A stretch of DNA of 64,000 nt from Glycomyces sp. NRRL B-16210 (GCF_000719515.1 NZ_JOGR01000003.1:124001-188000); one strand, 5' to 3'; counted from the stretch's first letter, positions 24,200-33,300 are shown. The notes: a model not told the origin generated them from the letters alone. A program made the numbers and translations.

Positions 24200-25411
24200 A
24201 TGTCGCAGCAGCCCTCCGCCAGTACTTTTTTCGACAACGACCAATCGGTGCCGGAGTTCCCCGTGCAGTTGCGGGGTTACGACCGCCACCAGGTGGATGA
24301 CTTCATCCAGAAGAATCTCGCCAAGCAGTCTCAGACCGAGCAGCAGCGCACCGAGGCCGAGCAGCGGATGACCGACGCCCAGCGTCGTCTGCGCCAGGCC
24401 GAGCAGCGCATCCAGGGTCTGGAGCAGCGTCTCACCGAGCAGCAGAAGCAGCTCGAGGAGAACACCCGCCCCACGCTCTCCGGGCTCGGCACCCGGGTCG
24501 AGCAGATTCTGAGACTGGCTGAAGAGCAGGCGAACGAGCACCGCGCCGAGGCCAAGCGCGAGACCGAGGGCATCCTCTCGGCCGCCCGCCTCGAATCGCG
24601 TGAGATCACCGACGCCGCCCGCGGCGAGGCCGGCAGCCTCAAGCAGAACGCCGAGCGCGAGGCCAACAGCCTCCGCACCCAGGTGGAGCGCGAGGTCGCG
24701 GAGCTGCGGACCAACGCCCGCCGCGAATGCGAGACCCTCCGCGCCGACGCCGAGCGCGAGACCAAGCAGCTGCGCACCGCCACCGGCCACGAGGTCGCCG
24801 AGCTCAAGGCCTCCGTCGAGCGCGAGGTCGCGACCCTCCGCGCCACGGCGGACCGCGAGATCACCCAGCTGCGCGCCAAGGCCGCCCGCGAGGCCGAGGA
24901 GAAGCGCGCCGAGGCCGCGAAGCTCTTCGCCGAGGCGAAGGAGAAGCGCGACAAGGACCTCCAGGCCCTCGACCTCGAACTGGCCGAGCGCAAGGAGAAG
25001 GCCGAGCGCGAGGAGTCCGACCGCCACACGCGCGCCGTCTCCGAGACCCAGAAGCTCGTCTCCGACGCCGAGAACCGCGCCCGCGAGGCCGAGGAGAGCG
25101 CCAAGGCCGCCGAGACCCGCGCCGAGGAGAAGCGCTCCGAGGCCGACAACTACGCCAGCGAGACCACGACCAAGGCCAAGCGCGACGCGAACAAGCTCGT
25201 CTCCGACGCCAAGGCCGAGGCCGAGCGGCTGCTCGCCAACGCCAAGGCCGACGCCGAGAGCGTCACCCAGAAGGCCGAGTCCGAGGTGGCCGACCTCACC
25301 GCCAAGCGCGACCAGGTCCAGGCGACCCTGCGCAACCTGGGCGGTCTGGTCAGCGGCGCCCTCAGCGGGGCGCTCGACGGCGCCGTGGGCGATGCGTCGG
25401 AAGACAAGTAG
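24200..25411 (+). CDS. Coiled-coil cytoskeletal/polar-growth protein with DivIVA-like N terminus (Scy/FilP-type)
   Basis: A 403-residue protein. Residues 20-40 carry the DivIVA-like block FPVQLRGYDRHQVDDFIQ. Residues 45-380 are almost uninterrupted coiled coil rich in Glu, Ala, Lys and Arg with a repeating AEREAxxLRxxAxRE pattern. The last 30 residues (TLRNLGGLVSGALSGAL) are a short Gly/Leu-rich tail. In Streptomyces coelicolor, as I recall, scy and filP sit beside the same epimerase-thiolase-meaB genes; this gene occupies the scy position but is far shorter than Scy (about 1,300 residues). I infer a role in a polar scaffold or intermediate-filament-like structure. No clear ribosome-binding site precedes the ATG. 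Confidence 0.8.
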   Translation: MSQQPSASTFFDNDQSVPEFPVQLRGYDRHQVDDFIQKNLAKQSQTEQQRTEAEQRMTDAQRRLRQAEQRIQGLEQRLTEQQKQLEENTRPTLSGLGTRVEQILRLAEEQANEHRAEAKRETEGILSAARLESREITDAARGEAGSLKQNAEREANSLRTQVEREVAELRTNARRECETLRADAERETKQLRTATGHEVAELKASVEREVATLRATADREITQLRAKAAREAEEKRAEAAKLFAEAKEKRDKDLQALDLELAERKEKAEREESDRHTRAVSETQKLVSDAENRAREAEESAKAAETRAEEKRSEADNYASETTTKAKRDANKLVSDAKAEAERLLANAKADAESVTQKAESEVADLTAKRDQVQATLRNLGGLVSGALSGALDGAVGDASEDK

Positions 25412-25583
25412 ATCAGTCCGACAACGAGTAAAACTGGCGAATCCGCGTTACCGTCGAAGCCACGACAGTAAAGAACGACCGTGGCCAAGGTCGATGGTGG
25501 AGGAACCACAGCTTCGGCCGCGTCCCGTCACATCCGGTCCCTTGCCGGCGGTGGCGGGACGCGGCTTACGTGAGGATGAGGGT

Positions 25584-27383
25584 ATGGCGCGTGAAGACAG
25601 ACTCAGCGACGACTCGGAACTGCTGACCGGTTTCAACGAGGGTGGACCCGTCGAGTACGAGTTCGAGACCGCCCTGCGCGGCTACGACAAGCGGCAGGTG
25701 GACCGGTTCCTCCAGCAGATGCAGTTGCAGATGGACACCCTTGCGGGTGAGAGGGCCGAGGCGCTCGCCCAGATCGACCGACTCGTGGTCCAGATCCAGC
25801 AGTTGCAGGCGCAGATCCAGGAGCTGCGTCGCCGCAGCGCCGCGGGCGACAAGGCCTCCTACCGCCATCTCGGGGTCCGCATCGAGCAGATGCTGACGCT
25901 CGCCGAGGAGCAGGCCGAGGACATCAAGGCCAAGGCCCAGGCGCAGACCCAGCACCTGCATGTCCACGCCGACCAGCGCCTGCGCGAGGCCGAGGCGCAG
26001 ATCGAGCAGGCCCGCAAGGACTTCGAGACCACGCTGAAGGCGCGCCGGGCCGCCGCCGAGAAGGCCGAGGCCGACCGCCGCGCGATCATCGACGCCGAGA
26101 TCAACAAGCGGGCGCGCGAGGCGCAGGCGATGGTGGACCAGGCGAAGGAGCGGGCCGCCGCGCTCGTGGCCGAGGCCGAGCAGGACGCCGAGAACAAGCG
26201 GGCCGCCGCTGACGAGCAGACCCGGCAACTGGTCGCTCACGTCGAGCGCCTGCGCACCGAGGCCCAGCAGCTCAAGGACGACGCGACGCTCACCTCTGAG
26301 CAGGCGATCGCCGAGGCGCGCGAGAAGGCCGACCGCATCGCGGCCGAAGCCGAGGCCGAGGCCGAGCGCAAGCGCGCCGAGCACGAGGCGGAGCTGCGGG
26401 ACTTGCGCACCGAGGCGGTCGAGAACCTCGAGAAGTTCAAGCAGGAGACCGAGACGTTCGCGCAGTCGGTGCGCACCGAGGCCGAGAACGAGGCCACGCG
26501 GGTGCGGGCCGAGGCCGCCGACAGCGCGACGCTGACGCGCACCGAGGCCGCCGACGAGGCCAAGCGGGTCCGCCTGGAGGCGCAGCGGCGCCTGGAGGAG
26601 GCCGAGACCGAGGCGCAGCGCCTCACGGCCGAGACCGATGAGAAGACCGCGAAGCTCGCCGCCGAGGCCGAGGAGGCCTCCCGCAAGGCGCGCGAGCAGG
26701 CCGAGGCCGCCGCGCTGCGGCTGGCCGAGGAGACCGAGCGCGAGACGCAGCGTCTGCGCGAGGAGGCCGCCGACGCGAGCCGCAAGGAGCGCGAGGCCGC
26801 CGAGGTCGCCGCCCGCAAGCTCACCGAGGAGACCGCCGCCGAGGTGCGGCGGCTGCGCGAGAACGCCGGCGCCGAGGCCGAGCGCCTCACCGCCGAGGCG
26901 GGCGCCGCGGCCGAGAAGCTGCGCGGTGAGGCCGACCGGGCGAAGGCCGAGGCCGCCGCGGAGGTGGAGCGGGCCCGCGCCGAGGTCGCCGCGATCGAGG
27001 CCGAGCGCGAGAAGCTCCTGGCCGACGCGAAGGCGGAGGCGCAGCGGGTCCTGGAGCAGGCGAACCTGGACGCCGAGCAGGTCCGGTCCGACCGCGACCA
27101 GTACGTGACCGAGGCCGAGAAGAAGGCCGAGACCGCCAAGCGGCGCGCCGAGGAGCTGTCGAAGTCGGCCAAGCAGACCGCGCGGCGCGACTCCGAGGCG
27201 ATCCTGGCGACCGCCCGGGCCCAGGCGAAGAAGCTCGTCGAGGAGGCCCGCGCGAACCGTCCCGCCGAGGGCGAGGAGGCGCCGGCCAAGGAGCCCGCGG
27301 TGAACGCGAAGGGCCGGGGCCGCTCGCAGAGCGGCGGCAGCAAGCAGAGCACGGAGGCCGCCGAGAAGGTGACCACGAAGTAA
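25584..27383 (+). CDS. Second coiled-coil protein with DivIVA-like N terminus (Scy/FilP-type)
   Basis: A 599-residue protein. The DivIVA-like block is YEFETALRGYDKRQVDRFLQQM at residues 23-44. About 500 residues of coiled coil follow, dense in AEAEAERxRAEAE, ending in a disordered tail with GRGRSQSGG. GATGAGGG lies just before the ATG at 25584-25586. It follows the first coiled-coil gene by 172 bp on the same strand and ends in a strong terminator. The RGYDxxQVD motif shared with its neighbour suggests both target the same membrane or partner. Related proteins were once called cellulose-binding proteins, a name I do not use for function. Confidence 0.8.
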   Translation: MAREDRLSDDSELLTGFNEGGPVEYEFETALRGYDKRQVDRFLQQMQLQMDTLAGERAEALAQIDRLVVQIQQLQAQIQELRRRSAAGDKASYRHLGVRIEQMLTLAEEQAEDIKAKAQAQTQHLHVHADQRLREAEAQIEQARKDFETTLKARRAAAEKAEADRRAIIDAEINKRAREAQAMVDQAKERAAALVAEAEQDAENKRAAADEQTRQLVAHVERLRTEAQQLKDDATLTSEQAIAEAREKADRIAAEAEAEAERKRAEHEAELRDLRTEAVENLEKFKQETETFAQSVRTEAENEATRVRAEAADSATLTRTEAADEAKRVRLEAQRRLEEAETEAQRLTAETDEKTAKLAAEAEEASRKAREQAEAAALRLAEETERETQRLREEAADASRKEREAAEVAARKLTEETAAEVRRLRENAGAEAERLTAEAGAAAEKLRGEADRAKAEAAAEVERARAEVAAIEAEREKLLADAKAEAQRVLEQANLDAEQVRSDRDQYVTEAEKKAETAKRRAEELSKSAKQTARRDSEAILATARAQAKKLVEEARANRPAEGEEAPAKEPAVNAKGRGRSQSGGSKQSTEAAEKVTTK

Positions 27384-27391
27384 GGCGAGAA

Positions 27392-27428
27392 CGCGAAAGG
27401 CCCGGTGCGGTGCACCGGGCCTTTCGCG
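27392..27428. terminator. Strong bidirectional terminator between the coiled-coil and sugar ABC operons
   Basis: Perfect 17-bp inverted repeat CGCGAAAGGCCCGGTGC / GCACCGGGCCTTTCGCG with a 3-nt loop, 8 bp after the coiled-coil gene stop and between convergent units. Flanking AAA/TTT inside the stem gives each strand a short U tract. Confidence 0.9.
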
Positions 27429-27464
27429 TGGGCCCGCGCGCCGAGGCGTCGCGGGCCCCTCGCG

Positions 27465-28766
27465 CTATTCGTCGGTGCCGGACTCGGCGGGCGCCTGGGC
27501 GTCCTTGGCCTTGCGTTTGGCCTCACCGGAGCCGCCGGGGGTGGTGCCCACGAGGGGCAGGCCGCCGCCGGTGGCGCGCTTCTTGTTCCACACGTCGAAC
27601 AGGACCGCGGCGAGGACCACCAGGCCGAGGATGACGCTCTGCATGTCCTGGCCGACCGACAGGATCGACATGCCCTGGTTCATGACGCCCATGACCAGGC
27701 CGCCGATGACCGCGCCGATGATGGTGCCGACGCCGCCGCTCATGGAGGCGCCGCCGATGAACGAGGAGGCGATGGCGTGCAGTTCGAACATGGTGCCCGC
27801 GTCGGGGGTCGCCGAGGCGAGCCGGGCGGTGAGCACGACGCCGGCCAGGCCCGAGAGCGCGCCCATGTTCACGAAGACCCAGAAGGTGGTCTGCTTGGTC
27901 TTGACGCCCGAGAGCATCGCGGCCTTCTCGTTGCCGCCGCCGGCGTAGACGTGGCGGCCGAACACGGTGCGGTTGGTCACGAAGGTGTAGACGATGACCA
28001 GCGCCACCAGGATGATGCCGATGATCGGCAGGCCCTTGTGGGCTGCCAGGGTCAGCGCGCCGATGGCGACGGTGCCGGCCAGCAGCACGGTCTTGATCCA
28101 GAAGGCGGTCGCCGAGCCGGTGGCGACGCCGGTGCGCACGGCCTTGCGGCGGCCCGACAGCTGGATCCACAGGATCACGGCGACGGCGACGGCCCCGATG
28201 GCGAGGGTCGGCAGGTGGTAGGCGTTGTTCTCGTTCTGCGCCCAGTAGCCCGAGCCGAGCTGGCGGAACTCCTGGGAGCGGATCGAGATCGTCTTGGACT
28301 CCAGGGCCCACAGGGTGAGGCCGCGGAAGAGCAGCATGCCCGTCAGCGTCACGATGAACGCCGGGATGCGCACGTAGGCGATCCAGAAGCCCTGCCACAC
28401 CCCGATCAGCGCGCCGATGCCCACGGCGACGAGGACGGCCAGGTACCACGGGAGGCCCCAGCTCGAGAGCGCGATCGCCGACATCGCGCCGGTGAACGCC
28501 AGGACCGAGCCGACCGACAGGTCGATGTGGCCGTTGACGATGACCATCATCATCCCGATCGCGAGGATGAGGATGTAGGAGTTCTGGACGATGACGTTGT
28601 TGATGTTCGCCGGGGTCAGGAAGTTCTGGTCGAGCTTGGCGACTTCCAGGACCTGGAACAGCAGCATGATGAACACCAGGGCGATGATCATGCCGTAGGC
28701 CCGCAGGTTCAGGTGGCGCAGACCGGAGGTCAGGCGCTTGCGGGATGTGACGTTGACGGTGCTCAT
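27465..28766 (-). CDS. mmsB: Multiple-sugar ABC transporter permease (XylH/GguB type)
   Basis: Inner-membrane permease (433 residues) of a CUT2-class sugar importer. About ten hydrophobic segments start with YGMIIALVFIMLLFQVL near residue 24. Family motifs are VNGHIDLSVGSVLAF, VRIPAFIVTLTGMLLFRG, and FIGGASMSGGVGTIIGAVIGGLVMGVMNQG, the last being the ATPase-docking loop. The C-terminal 35 residues are a Gly/Lys-rich cytosolic tail. ATG overlaps the ATPase stop (ATGA). It pairs with the ChvE-type binding protein, so xylose, arabinose, galactose or glucose are plausible substrates. Confidence 0.92.
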   Translation of the reverse strand: MSTVNVTSRKRLTSGLRHLNLRAYGMIIALVFIMLLFQVLEVAKLDQNFLTPANINNVIVQNSYILILAIGMMMVIVNGHIDLSVGSVLAFTGAMSAIALSSWGLPWYLAVLVAVGIGALIGVWQGFWIAYVRIPAFIVTLTGMLLFRGLTLWALESKTISIRSQEFRQLGSGYWAQNENNAYHLPTLAIGAVAVAVILWIQLSGRRKAVRTGVATGSATAFWIKTVLLAGTVAIGALTLAAHKGLPIIGIILVALVIVYTFVTNRTVFGRHVYAGGGNEKAAMLSGVKTKQTTFWVFVNMGALSGLAGVVLTARLASATPDAGTMFELHAIASSFIGGASMSGGVGTIIGAVIGGLVMGVMNQGMSILSVGQDMQSVILGLVVLAAVLFDVWNKKRATGGGLPLVGTTPGGSGEAKRKAKDAQAPAESGTDE

Positions 28767-30316
28767 TGGCGTAGTTCTTCTCCCCCGGATGCGGTCTCAA
28801 GGGTCATGAGCCGCATCAGTTCTTCCTGTGTGGCGTTCTCGCGGTCGACCTGGCCGGTGATGTGCCCGGCGCTCATGGCGTAGATCCGGTCGCACATGCC
28901 GAGCAGCTCGGGCAGTTCGGAGGAGATCATGAGGACCCCTTTGCCCTGGTCGACCAGCCTGTGGATGAGCTCGTAGATCTCGTACTTGGCGCCGACGTCG
29001 ATGCCTCGGGTCGGCTCGTCGAGGATGAGCAGCTCGGGTTCGGTGAAGACCCACTTGCCGAGCACGATCTTCTGCTGGTTGCCGCCCGAGAGGTTCCCGG
29101 CGAGCGAGTAGACCGACGGGGCCTTGACGCCGAACTCGGTGCGCAGGCGCTCGGAGACGGCGTTGATCCGGCTCTGGTCGACCACGCCGCGCTTGGAGAC
29201 CTTGCCGAGCCCCGGCAGCGTGAAGTTCTGCCGCAGGTCGTAGTCGAGGTGCAGGCCGTACTGCTTGCGGTCCTCGGTGGCGTAGGCCAGGCCGGCGTCG
29301 ATGGCGTCGGGGACCGACGACAGGCGCAGGGGCCTGCCGTCCATGGTGGCGGTGCCGGAGATGCCCGATCCCCAGCTGCGGCCGAACAGGCTCATGGCGA
29401 ACTCGGTGCGGCCGGCGCCCATGAGGCCGGCGAGGCCGACGATCTCGCCGCGGGCGACATTGAGCTCGGCGTTGTTGACGATGACGCGCTCGCGCTGGTC
29501 GGGGTGGTGGACGGTCCAGTCCCTGACCTCGAAGAAGACCTCGCCGATCGAGGGCTCGCGCGGCGGGTACAGGTGCTCCAGGTCGCGGCCGACCATGGAC
29601 TTGATGAGCCGGTCCTGGGTGACGCCGTCGGCCTCGGTGGCGAGGGTCTCGATGGTCCGCCCGTCGCGCAGCACCGTGACGGTGTCGGCCACCGACAGCA
29701 CCTCGCCCAGCTTGTGGGAGATGATGATGCAGGTGACGCCCTCGTCGCGGAGGACGCGGAGCAGTTCGAGGAGGTTCTCGGAGTCGGTGTCGTTGAGCGC
29801 GGCGGTCGGCTCGTCCAGGATCAGGAGCTTGACGTTCTTGGACAGGGCCTTGGCGATCTCGACGAGCTGCTGCTTGCCGACGCCGATCTTCTCGACGAGG
29901 GTCTGCGGGTTGTCGTGGAGGCCGACCTGCTTCATGAGGCGGGCGGCCTCGGCGTTGGTCTTGTCCCAGGAGATGAACCCGCCGGACTTCTGCTCGTTGC
30001 CGAGGAAGATGTTCTCGGCGATCGACAGCTCGCCGACGAGCGCGAGCTCCTGGTGGATGATGACGACGCCCGCGGCCTCGGAGTCGCGGATGTTGCGGAA
30101 GCGCGCGGGCCGGTCCTCGAACTCGATCTCGCCCTCGAAGTCGCCGTGCGCGTAGACGCCCGACAGGACCTTCATCAGGGTGGACTTGCCGGCGCCGTTC
30201 TCGCCGACGAGCGCGTGGATCGTGGCCCGCTTGACGCGCAGGTCCACATCGCTGAGCGCCAGTACGCCGGGGAATCGCTTGGTGATCCTCCGCATGCGGA
30301 GGATGTCTTCAGACAT
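28763..30316 (-). CDS. mmsA: Multiple-sugar ABC transporter ATP-binding protein, two ABC domains (GguA/XylG type)
   Basis: Cytoplasmic ATPase (517 residues) with two fused ABC domains. N-terminal half: Walker A GENGAGKST near residue 37 and Walker B LLILDEPTAAL. C-terminal half: degenerate Walker A GLMGAGRTE, signature SGGNQQKIVLGKW and Walker B LLILDEPTRGID. This asymmetry is normal for the RbsA/XylG class. It lies between binding protein and permease genes; a strong hairpin precedes it and its stop overlaps the permease start. Confidence 0.94.
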   Translation of the reverse strand: MSEDILRMRRITKRFPGVLALSDVDLRVKRATIHALVGENGAGKSTLMKVLSGVYAHGDFEGEIEFEDRPARFRNIRDSEAAGVVIIHQELALVGELSIAENIFLGNEQKSGGFISWDKTNAEAARLMKQVGLHDNPQTLVEKIGVGKQQLVEIAKALSKNVKLLILDEPTAALNDTDSENLLELLRVLRDEGVTCIIISHKLGEVLSVADTVTVLRDGRTIETLATEADGVTQDRLIKSMVGRDLEHLYPPREPSIGEVFFEVRDWTVHHPDQRERVIVNNAELNVARGEIVGLAGLMGAGRTEFAMSLFGRSWGSGISGTATMDGRPLRLSSVPDAIDAGLAYATEDRKQYGLHLDYDLRQNFTLPGLGKVSKRGVVDQSRINAVSERLRTEFGVKAPSVYSLAGNLSGGNQQKIVLGKWVFTEPELLILDEPTRGIDVGAKYEIYELIHRLVDQGKGVLMISSELPELLGMCDRIYAMSAGHITGQVDRENATQEELMRLMTLETASGGEELRQ

Positions 30317-30365
30317 GGCTTGGTCCCAATACGAATGGAAGTGCTGCTCTGGGTGAGAGAGGTCG

Positions 30366-30397
30366 GGAGGGGCGGCCGCGAGGGCGGCCGCCCCTCC
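30366..30397 (-). terminator. Intra-operon hairpin between the sugar-binding protein and ATPase genes
   Basis: Perfect 14-bp inverted repeat GGAGGGGCGGCCGC / GCGGCCGCCCCTCC with a 4-nt loop, 22 bp downstream of the chvE-type stop and 50 bp before the ATPase start. Such structures commonly stabilise or terminate most binding-protein mRNA, giving excess binding protein over ATPase and permease. Confidence 0.8.
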
Positions 30398-30419
30398 AAA
30401 GGACGCGGTGCCGGGACTG

Positions 30420-31601
30420 CTAGTCCAGGTCGGCGGCGTCGATGTAACCGGAGTCGACCAGCAGTGCCTCGTAGTTGTCGACCGTGACGATGTACGGCTC
30501 CAGCAGGTTCGAGGGCACGGTCTTGACGCCGTTGTCGTAGGACTCGGTGTCGTTGACCTCGGGCTCCTCGCCGTTGGCGATGTCCACGACCATGTCGACG
30601 GTGACGCTCGCGAGCTGGCGGGTGTCCTTGAAGATCGTGGCCGACTGGCGGCCCTCGATGATCATCTGCACCGAGGCGACCTCGGCGTCCTGACCGGACA
30701 CGACCGGCAGGTTGTCGTCGGTGTAGCCGTTGCCTTCGAGCGAGGCGATGATGCCGCGGCTGATGCCGTCGTACGGGGAGAGCACGGCGTGGACGTCCTC
30801 GCCGGAGTAGTGGGTGCTCAGGAGGTTGTCCATGCGGCTCTGGGCGATCTCGCCGTCCCAGCGCTCGGTGGCGATGGTGTTGATGTCGGTCTCGCCCGAC
30901 TTGACCCGGAGCTTGCCCTCGTCGATGTAGGGCTGGAGGGTGTCGATCGCGCCCTCGTAGAAGAAGAAGGAGTTGTTGTCGTCGATCGAGCCGGCGAACA
31001 GCTCGATGTTGCAGGTGCCCTCCTGCTCGTCGATGTTCAGGCCGTCCAGGACGGACTGGGCCTGGAGCACGCCGACCTGGTAGTTGTCGAAGGTCGCGTA
31101 GTAGTCGACGTCCTCGGTCTCGCGGATGAGGCGGTCGTAGGCGATGACGGTGATGTCCTCGTCCTTCGCCTGGGACAGCACGCCGGTCAGCGACTGGTTG
31201 TCGATCGCGGCGATCACCAGCACGTCGGCGCCCTGGGTGATCATGTTCTCGATCTGGTTGACCTGCTTGGCGACGTCGTCGTCGGCGAACTGGAGGTCGG
31301 TGTCGAAGCCCGCGGCCTCGAACTCGGTGACCAGGTTGTTGCCGTCGTCGATCCACCGCTCGGAGGTCTGGGTCGGCATCGCGATGCCGACGCGCCCGCC
31401 GTCCTCGACCGACTCGCGCGCCTCGGACGAGTCGGAGCCGAAGCCCTCGGGAACGCTCGCGGCCAGAGCGCCGAGGTTCACGTCGCACCCTCCATCGCCG
31501 TCAGCGCTGTCGTTGTCGCCGGAAGCACAGGCGGTGACGGACAGCGCCAACACCGCGGCACCGGCCAGACCTGCGAAAACACGTCGTGGGATGACGTTCA
31601 T
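30420..31601 (-). CDS. chvE: ChvE-type multiple-sugar-binding lipoprotein
   Basis: Extracellular solute-binding lipoprotein (393 residues) of the sugar importer. A signal peptide with lipobox LSVTAC ends near residue 24, followed by an acidic linker. The mature domain carries GIAMPTQTSERWIDDGNN, QIENMITQGADVLVIAAID, VIAYDRLIRETEDVDYYATFDNYQVG and PVVSGQDAEVASVQMI, closely following the ChvE/sugar-binding type I pattern. The ATG at 31599-31601 has AAGGAG six bases upstream; an earlier in-frame start would misplace the signal peptide. Confidence 0.93.
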   Translation of the reverse strand: MNVIPRRVFAGLAGAAVLALSVTACASGDNDSADGDGGCDVNLGALAASVPEGFGSDSSEARESVEDGGRVGIAMPTQTSERWIDDGNNLVTEFEAAGFDTDLQFADDDVAKQVNQIENMITQGADVLVIAAIDNQSLTGVLSQAKDEDITVIAYDRLIRETEDVDYYATFDNYQVGVLQAQSVLDGLNIDEQEGTCNIELFAGSIDDNNSFFFYEGAIDTLQPYIDEGKLRVKSGETDINTIATERWDGEIAQSRMDNLLSTHYSGEDVHAVLSPYDGISRGIIASLEGNGYTDDNLPVVSGQDAEVASVQMIIEGRQSATIFKDTRQLASVTVDMVVDIANGEEPEVNDTESYDNGVKTVPSNLLEPYIVTVDNYEALLVDSGYIDAADLD

Positions 31602-31934
31602 TCGTACTCCTTCGTACTGGGCGGCGCCGGTGCACACCGACGACGCCCTGGGGTCAAGACGGATTCGATAGTTCAACGTTTTTCCACAACCGTCAACAGC
31701 GGATGGGTCTCGTGTCCGAATCGTTGCCTTTCAAGTCCCCCGAAATACGACACCGGACGCCTGCGGAGGCACTGAGCTGTGACCAATTCACCAGAACTGA
31801 CCATGCGGCTCGACGGCCTCACCCGTTCGGTCAACAACCCCGCGGCCGACTACCGCTCGACCGAACGGATGGGATAGCCTCACATTTAGTGCCAAATCAC
31901 GACACCGAACAGCGGACCCCCTGAGGAGGTGAGG
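31602..31934. promoter_or_regulatory. Divergent regulatory region between chvE and the pseudokinase, with inverted repeat 31823-31868
   Basis: This 333-bp region holds promoters for both directions. It contains a perfect 10-bp inverted repeat, CCGTTCGGTC (31823-31832) and GACCGAACGG (31859-31868), 26 bp apart and about 70 bp upstream of the plus-strand gene. On the minus strand a TTGACG near 31690 is followed about 17-19 bp later by weak -10 candidates (AACTAT or CTATCG). No gene is seen. Confidence 0.4.
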
Positions 31935-33260
31935 ATGTCGAGCATGACGACCGTCGGACCCGCAGCCGTACACCGTTTACTGCACCGGGACACGGTGTGC
32001 AGCGTCTTCAGCGGCACCGTCGCGACAGCGCCCACCGACCTCCTGTGCGTGACCGTCGCGCATGAGCGCGTCGACGGCTCCCGACGCGAGGTGTTCCTCG
32101 AATGGGCCGCGAAGCTCACCGGCCTCGCCGCCCACCCCCACCTGTCACCCTGCACCGCAGTCGGCCTCACCGAGAACGGACGCCCGTACCTGGCCGTGGG
32201 CACGGCCAGGCGCACCCTCGCCGACCTCCTGAGCGACCAGGGACCCATGCCCCCCGGGCAGGTCCGCGCGCTCGGCGTCGCCCTGAGCGACGCCGTGGCC
32301 GTCTACCACCGGTCGGGGCTCATCCACGGCGCGATCCAGCCTGCCCACATACTCGTCGGCTCCGGACGCCACCTGCAACTCACCGCGTACGACGTCACCG
32401 CCCCGGTGCTCGCCGCGCCGCTGCCGCCCTCGCCGTACACGGCCCCTGAGCACCTCGACGCCGCCGTGGCGGGCGAGGTGGCCGCCAGCCCCGCCGGGGA
32501 CGTGTACGCCCTCGCCACCGTCCTCTACGCGGCCCTGGGCGGCCGCCTGCCGTGGGTGCGCCACGCCCGCGAGGACGCCGCGGACCCGCTCCTGCGCGCC
32601 GCCCCGGTGCCGCACATCGCCGGCGTGGACTGCGAACTCACCGACATCATCGGCGCGGCCCTCAGCCCCGACCCGCGGCGCCGGCCCACCGCCGAGACGC
32701 TCCGGCAGCAGCTCACCCGCCTGCCGCTCGCCGGACCGCCCAGCGCCGGCCGCAGGCCCGACTCCGTCGCGCCCGGGCTCCTCCCCCGGCGTGGACTCCG
32801 GCCCGTCACCGTGGCCGTCTCCACCGAACTCGCCCCGTACCGCCCCAGCCGCGAGCGCATTGGACTGCGCCCGCGGCTGCGTTCGATCGCCACGGCCACC
32901 GCCGGCGTCGCGCTGACCGGCGCGCTGCTGGGCGGGGCCGCTCTGGCGACCTACGCGGCGACCAACCCCGAGAGCTCGGGGTCGTTGTGCACCGATCCGG
33001 CCGCGCTCGCGGGGCAGATCGGCGAGCGGCTCGGGGAGCAGTTCGGCGACCAGGCCGAGAGCGTCAAGGTCATCGACAGCTGGTGCGCGGCCGACGGGCA
33101 GTTCGTGGTCGCCACAGTGGACCATCAGGGGGGAACGGGCGGGAGCGGCGACGCCGCCGAGCGCCTGGCGTGGCGGATCGAGGGCGAGGAGCTGGTGGTC
33201 GTAGGCGACTGCGCCGATCCGTCGCTGCCGGCGAGCATCACCGAGTTCCTCGGCTGCTGA
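31935..33260 (+). CDS. Transmembrane pseudokinase (PknB-like fold without catalytic residues)
   Basis: A 441-residue protein with a Ser/Thr-kinase-like domain (about 1-260), a Pro-rich juxtamembrane segment, one membrane helix at about 318-342, and a 99-residue outer domain with four Cys. Catalytic motifs are all lost: no Lys in the VAVK position (LLCVTVAHE), HRD replaced by HGA in LIHGAIQPAHIL, and DFG replaced by AYD. APEHLDAA (APE motif) and DVYALATVLYAALGG (helix F) remain. It resembles lipid II-binding or scaffold pseudokinases such as mycobacterial MviN-associated domains only in architecture; the partner is unknown. GAGGAGG lies 5 bp before the ATG at 31935. Confidence 0.82.
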   Translation: MSSMTTVGPAAVHRLLHRDTVCSVFSGTVATAPTDLLCVTVAHERVDGSRREVFLEWAAKLTGLAAHPHLSPCTAVGLTENGRPYLAVGTARRTLADLLSDQGPMPPGQVRALGVALSDAVAVYHRSGLIHGAIQPAHILVGSGRHLQLTAYDVTAPVLAAPLPPSPYTAPEHLDAAVAGEVAASPAGDVYALATVLYAALGGRLPWVRHAREDAADPLLRAAPVPHIAGVDCELTDIIGAALSPDPRRRPTAETLRQQLTRLPLAGPPSAGRRPDSVAPGLLPRRGLRPVTVAVSTELAPYRPSRERIGLRPRLRSIATATAGVALTGALLGGAALATYAATNPESSGSLCTDPAALAGQIGERLGEQFGDQAESVKVIDSWCAADGQFVVATVDHQGGTGGSGDAAERLAWRIEGEELVVVGDCADPSLPASITEFLGC

Positions 33261-33300
33261 GAGTCCCGACGGAAGCGGTCGCGGGATCGCGCAGGTAGGA

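Noticed and set aside
24600..25583. Apparent fusion of the two coiled-coil genes through one continuous plus-strand frame
   Set aside because: The second gene's frame is open across the first gene only as an out-of-frame shadow; the first gene's own frame stops at 25411, and the second has its own ATG and ribosome-binding site at 25584.
24143..27526. Several long minus-strand frames across the coiled-coil genes
   Set aside because: Leu/Ala/Gly- or Ser/Arg-rich mirror frames of the Glu/Ala/Lys/Arg repeats; no start signals or domains.
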